DNA of 37,122 nucleotides from Deltaproteobacteria bacterium (GTDB taxonomy: Bacteria; Myxococcota; XYA12-FULL-58-9; JABJBS01), in contig JABJBS010000409.1 of NCBI GenBank assembly GCA_018668695.1, forward strand, positions 1 to 37,122. The letters are read 5' to 3'. The number at the start of each line of letters is the position of its first letter. Position 1 is the first letter of the stretch. The translations under genes were made by a program, and so were the position numbers. Positions 34,338 to 37,122 of the stretch are shown piece after piece. A model generated the notes under the pieces. It saw nothing but the letters and a program-made list of their open reading frames with translations. It did not search any database and was not told the origin of the DNA.

Positions 34338-34985
34338 ATGAAGCTCTCTTTCACCATCATCGCAATCTCTCTCACGCTACTCATTTTGGGCTGCGGAGAA
34401 GAGCAAGGAGCAACTGAGCTATCCGAAGGTCCGGACAACGCTGAGGTGACGGATCCTGAGTCCGAGTCAGTTTTGACTTATACTGGCAGTGTCATCGTGA
34501 CCAACCGGCAGCAGCTGGAAGACTTACGTGGCTATGGGGTGATTCAGGGCAATGTCTTTATCAACCCTTTGGCGATGGCAGATCTGGAGCCTCTATCCAG
34601 CCTTGAACGAATCGAAGGTACGCTGGATATTGCTTATGACCGTTTGCAGGTGCAATCCTTGAAAAGCCTCTACGGGCTACAAGCTCTGAGGGCTATTTCG
34701 GGTTATGTTCAGATTGAGAATTGTAACTTATTGGAGCACCTAGGTGGGCTTGAGGCTCTTCGTGTGGTGGGTGCTTCTTTATCAGTCTACAATAATGATG
34801 GTCTTCGCTCTGTTGATGCGCTCAGCAATATTGAGCTTGTTGGAATGAACTTAAACATTCTTAATAACCCATCCCTTCCCTGTTACGAAGCTGAGGCTTT
34901 GGTAGAAGGACTGGGCGAAAATTCCGTCGGTGGTATCGTCAGTGTGCAAAATAATGGTGATGCGGTGGGAGCCACCTGTCCGTAA
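34338..34985 (+). CDS. Lipoprotein with receptor-L/leucine-rich-like repeats
   Basis: A 215-residue lipoprotein: signal peptide ending LILGC, acidic spacer to about residue 45, then a solenoid-like domain. Repeats of the form G-x-hydrophobic-x-I/V-x-N are visible: VIQGNVFINPLAMADLEPLSSLERI, GTLDIAYDRLQVQSLKSLYGLQAL, GYVQIENCNLLEHLGGLEAL, ASLSVYNNDGLRSVDALSNI. This is the pattern of receptor L-domain proteins found as surface lipoproteins in Myxococcota. A Cys pair near the C-terminus (LPCYEAE and GATCP) could cap the fold by a disulfide. Ligand unknown. Confidence 0.78.
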   Translation: MKLSFTIIAISLTLLILGCGEEQGATELSEGPDNAEVTDPESESVLTYTGSVIVTNRQQLEDLRGYGVIQGNVFINPLAMADLEPLSSLERIEGTLDIAYDRLQVQSLKSLYGLQALRAISGYVQIENCNLLEHLGGLEALRVVGASLSVYNNDGLRSVDALSNIELVGMNLNILNNPSLPCYEAEALVEGLGENSVGGIVSVQNNGDAVGATCP

Positions 34986-35120
34986 TCACGCCCCAGAGAC
35001 CTCGCAATTGAACAAGAAAAGATTCAAGTCCATAAACGACATGTAGCATTCGTTTCTATCCGTGCTTGTGTGCTAGACTGACCTCAAATCTAGGAACCCT
35101 TAGACCAAGACTTTGAGCCA

Positions 35121-37122
35121 ATGAACGGTAAATACGCAGCGAAAACCCACCGTAAATACCTGCTGGGCTTTGTCATTGCACCGTTGGTGATTGGATTCCT
35201 CGCATCATACGCCGATAGTCAGGGCCGATTTGAAAGGCTTAACGGAATCGCGTGGGATTACTTTAAGTCGCAAAGTTACCAGCGTGCTCCAGACCCTCGA
35301 ATCCTTGTCATTGAAATAGACGACAAAACGCATAACGCTTTTGGTTGGCCTTTGGAGCGCGCCGACCTGGGCCGAGTGTTGCGAGCTGCTCGGGTTCATG
35401 GAGCACAAGTCGTTGGTTCAGATATGCTCTTTACTGAGGACAGCGAGTGGGGCGAAGACGACGATCAGGAATTCGCTGACGCCATCACCGCTGCTGAAAA
35501 AATTGTGCTGCCGTCGTCTGCAACGGAACCGTTGATAGAGGTTTTGATTCCCACGCAACCAGCTCTCAGCCACCCAGTCTTGGATATAGGTGATGATGGC
35601 GTCGTTAGACGTGTTCCCTTTGCATTGCCTGGGAAAGCGGAGGTCAACTCGCCTAAATGGATTGCTCTTGGGGTTGAGATGGTCAGCCGCTCCGGCGCAG
35701 GTGTAAGTGGACTAAATGACGACCCCAGTGGCATGGGTTATATTCAGTTTAAGAATCAGTCTGGTTGGCGAAGCGAAAGCTTCTTAGATATTCTTAGCCT
35801 GGTTCAACAAAATGACACCAAGACCCTTCAAGAGTCTTTCAAAGATTCCTTCGTTTTGATTGGGGTGACGGCGAGGGGACGCCACGACAAAATCTATGTT
35901 CCAAGCGTTGGTGAGGTAGCCACCATCTATGGCCATGCAAACGTACTCGACAACGCATTGAACGGCGATTTTTTGCTGCACTTTGCTTCGCGTTCAAAGC
36001 TCTTCCAAAAATTTATTTATGTTTGCTTCGTTTTATTGCTCTCGGCAGCTGCGCTTTATTTAAGACCTAAGTTTGCACTTGGTTTCTTTATATTTAGTTT
36101 CTCAGCATTGTGGCTTTCGGGCTATTTTCTCTTTGTTGAGTACGCGGTTCTAATTGATGTGGCAGGCCCCACTTTTGTTCTCGTTTTTACGCTCTTGTTC
36201 TCAGGGCCCAACCTGACTCGCGAACTACGTCAGGCTTTGGACGTTCAGGAGCGTTTTGCTGCTGAGTTGCAGGTGAAGGTTCAAGAGAGAACCTCGGAAC
36301 TTGAAGAGCAGACCCGAGTGGCCAACTCGCTCAAAGCAGATGCTCAGCGTTACGCAACCGAACTTGAAGTTTTGGATAAGCAGAAAACTTCTTTCTTTCA
36401 GAATATGTCTCATGAACTTCGTACTCCTCTCACCTTGATTCTTAATCCGTTAGAGGAAGCTTCGGCGCGCTACTCTGGTGATGACGATTTAAGAGTTGCC
36501 ATCAACAATGCACGCCGTTTGTTGCGGCTCGTGAATCAACTCCTCGATTTTCAAAAACTGGACGCAGGGCGAAAGACATTGAATTTAAGGCCCGTGAATC
36601 TTAACCAATTTCTCTATGTTTGCGGAGACTACTTCAACTCGGCTTGCTCTACGAAAGGTATTGATTTCGCGATGCGTATCGATGGAGCGATACGAGTGGT
36701 GGAGGCAGATCCAGATGCTCTGGAAAAGATAATCTTCAATTATTTGTCCAACGCTTTGAAGTACACGGAGGGAGGTGGAACGATTGAGCTTGGCTTGGAA
36801 GATGACGAATCAGGCCAGGGTGTGATTCTTTATGTTCGTGATTCAGGGGCAGGTATCAAGCAAGAGGACCAAGCAAAGCTCTTTGAGGTATTTGGTCAAA
36901 TTGAGGATTCCGCGACCCGTGAGTATGAAGGCACAGGTTTGGGTTTGGCTTTAGCAAAGTCTTTGGCTGAAGAAATGGGTGCGTCGGTTGGAGTTGAAAG
37001 TACCTGGGGAGAGGGCGCAACATTCTTCGCCAATTTCGCACTGGCTGAGCAGCCCGCTTCTGAAGTTGACGATATTGAATTCTCCGAGAAGGCTTGGTTG
37101 TTGGCTGATAAAGGTGCGACGG
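35121..37122 (+). CDS. CHASE2-domain sensor histidine kinase (partial, runs off right edge)
   Basis: At least 667 residues are open from the ATG at 35121 to the window end. A first TM helix (about residues 14-30) precedes an extracytoplasmic CHASE2 domain, with WDYFKSQSYQRAPDPRILVIEIDDKTHNAFGWPLERADL and DSFVLIGVTARGRHDKIYVP. Three TM helices (~295-360) and a coiled coil follow, then the HisKA box FFQNMSHELRTPL (His431), the N box NYLSNALKYT, the G box DSGAGIK and GTGLGLALAKSLAEEMG. After the ATPase domain the frame continues (EFSEKAWLLADKGAT), suggesting another domain, possibly a receiver, beyond the edge. The cognate regulator is not visible. Confidence 0.9.
   Translation, partial: MNGKYAAKTHRKYLLGFVIAPLVIGFLASYADSQGRFERLNGIAWDYFKSQSYQRAPDPRILVIEIDDKTHNAFGWPLERADLGRVLRAARVHGAQVVGSDMLFTEDSEWGEDDDQEFADAITAAEKIVLPSSATEPLIEVLIPTQPALSHPVLDIGDDGVVRRVPFALPGKAEVNSPKWIALGVEMVSRSGAGVSGLNDDPSGMGYIQFKNQSGWRSESFLDILSLVQQNDTKTLQESFKDSFVLIGVTARGRHDKIYVPSVGEVATIYGHANVLDNALNGDFLLHFASRSKLFQKFIYVCFVLLLSAAALYLRPKFALGFFIFSFSALWLSGYFLFVEYAVLIDVAGPTFVLVFTLLFSGPNLTRELRQALDVQERFAAELQVKVQERTSELEEQTRVANSLKADAQRYATELEVLDKQKTSFFQNMSHELRTPLTLILNPLEEASARYSGDDDLRVAINNARRLLRLVNQLLDFQKLDAGRKTLNLRPVNLNQFLYVCGDYFNSACSTKGIDFAMRIDGAIRVVEADPDALEKIIFNYLSNALKYTEGGGTIELGLEDDESGQGVILYVRDSGAGIKQEDQAKLFEVFGQIEDSATREYEGTGLGLALAKSLAEEMGASVGVESTWGEGATFFANFALAEQPASEVDDIEFSEKAWLLADKGAT

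Overview
The window is about 37 kb of densely coded bacterial chromosome, of moderate GC by eye. The gene set points to a Gram-negative, LPS-bearing, aerobic bacterium of the Myxococcota/Deltaproteobacteria type. The evidence is an lpxB/MsbA-like/heptose module, a fumarate-reductase-like sdhCAB, Ser/Thr-kinase-domain proteins, a kinase fused to a sigma-54 activator, several Asp/Glu/Ser-rich lipoproteins and a CCA-encoding tRNA. The assignment rests on gene content only. No CRISPR array, insertion sequence, integrase or prophage gene was seen. The longest gene-free stretches are only about 230 bases.

Region 1 (1-6.7 kb) is envelope and cell-division housekeeping. A leftward, translationally coupled cluster runs lpxB, a polyprenol-phosphate-mannose-synthase-like GT2, and an MsbA-like ABC exporter cut by the window edge. 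Diverging from it, a rightward cluster runs ftsY, zapA, split hldE kinase and adenylyltransferase genes, and gmk. Region 2 (6.7-11.6 kb) holds an alpha/beta hydrolase, a 7TMR-DISM class III adenylate cyclase and an O-antigen-ligase-like membrane protein.

Region 3 (11.6-18 kb, leftward) is a TCA-cycle block: icd, mdh, then sdhC-sdhA-sdhB followed 4 nt later by a DUF4920-type lipoprotein that looks like part of the sdh operon. Strong hairpins separate icd from mdh and mdh from sdhC. Region 4 (18.1-19.6 kb) is fabI and sfsA, convergent.

Region 5 (19.7-28.8 kb) is a signalling region. It contains a zinc-ribbon/kinase-like/TM/FGE-like fusion whose kinase core lacks the HRD and DFG aspartates and whose FGE domain lacks the catalytic cysteine pair. 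It is followed by a small CxxC protein, a PilZ protein, a lipoprotein, and a 1638-residue protein joining an intact Ser/Thr kinase, a P-loop ATPase, TPR-like repeats, GAF, a sigma-54 AAA+ domain and a Fis helix-turn-helix. Region 6 (28.9-37.1 kb) begins with tRNA-Met(CAT). It continues with a degenerate metallophosphoesterase coupled to a TPR lipoprotein, an aldo/keto reductase, the stump of a class III cyclase, two lipoproteins, and a CHASE2 histidine kinase running off the right edge.

The best candidates for unusual biology are the doubly degenerate pseudokinase-FGE protein, the kinase-to-sigma-54 one-polypeptide relay, the lipoprotein attached to the sdh operon, and the lipoprotein at 33.2-34.1 kb with a distinctive conserved-looking C-terminal domain.
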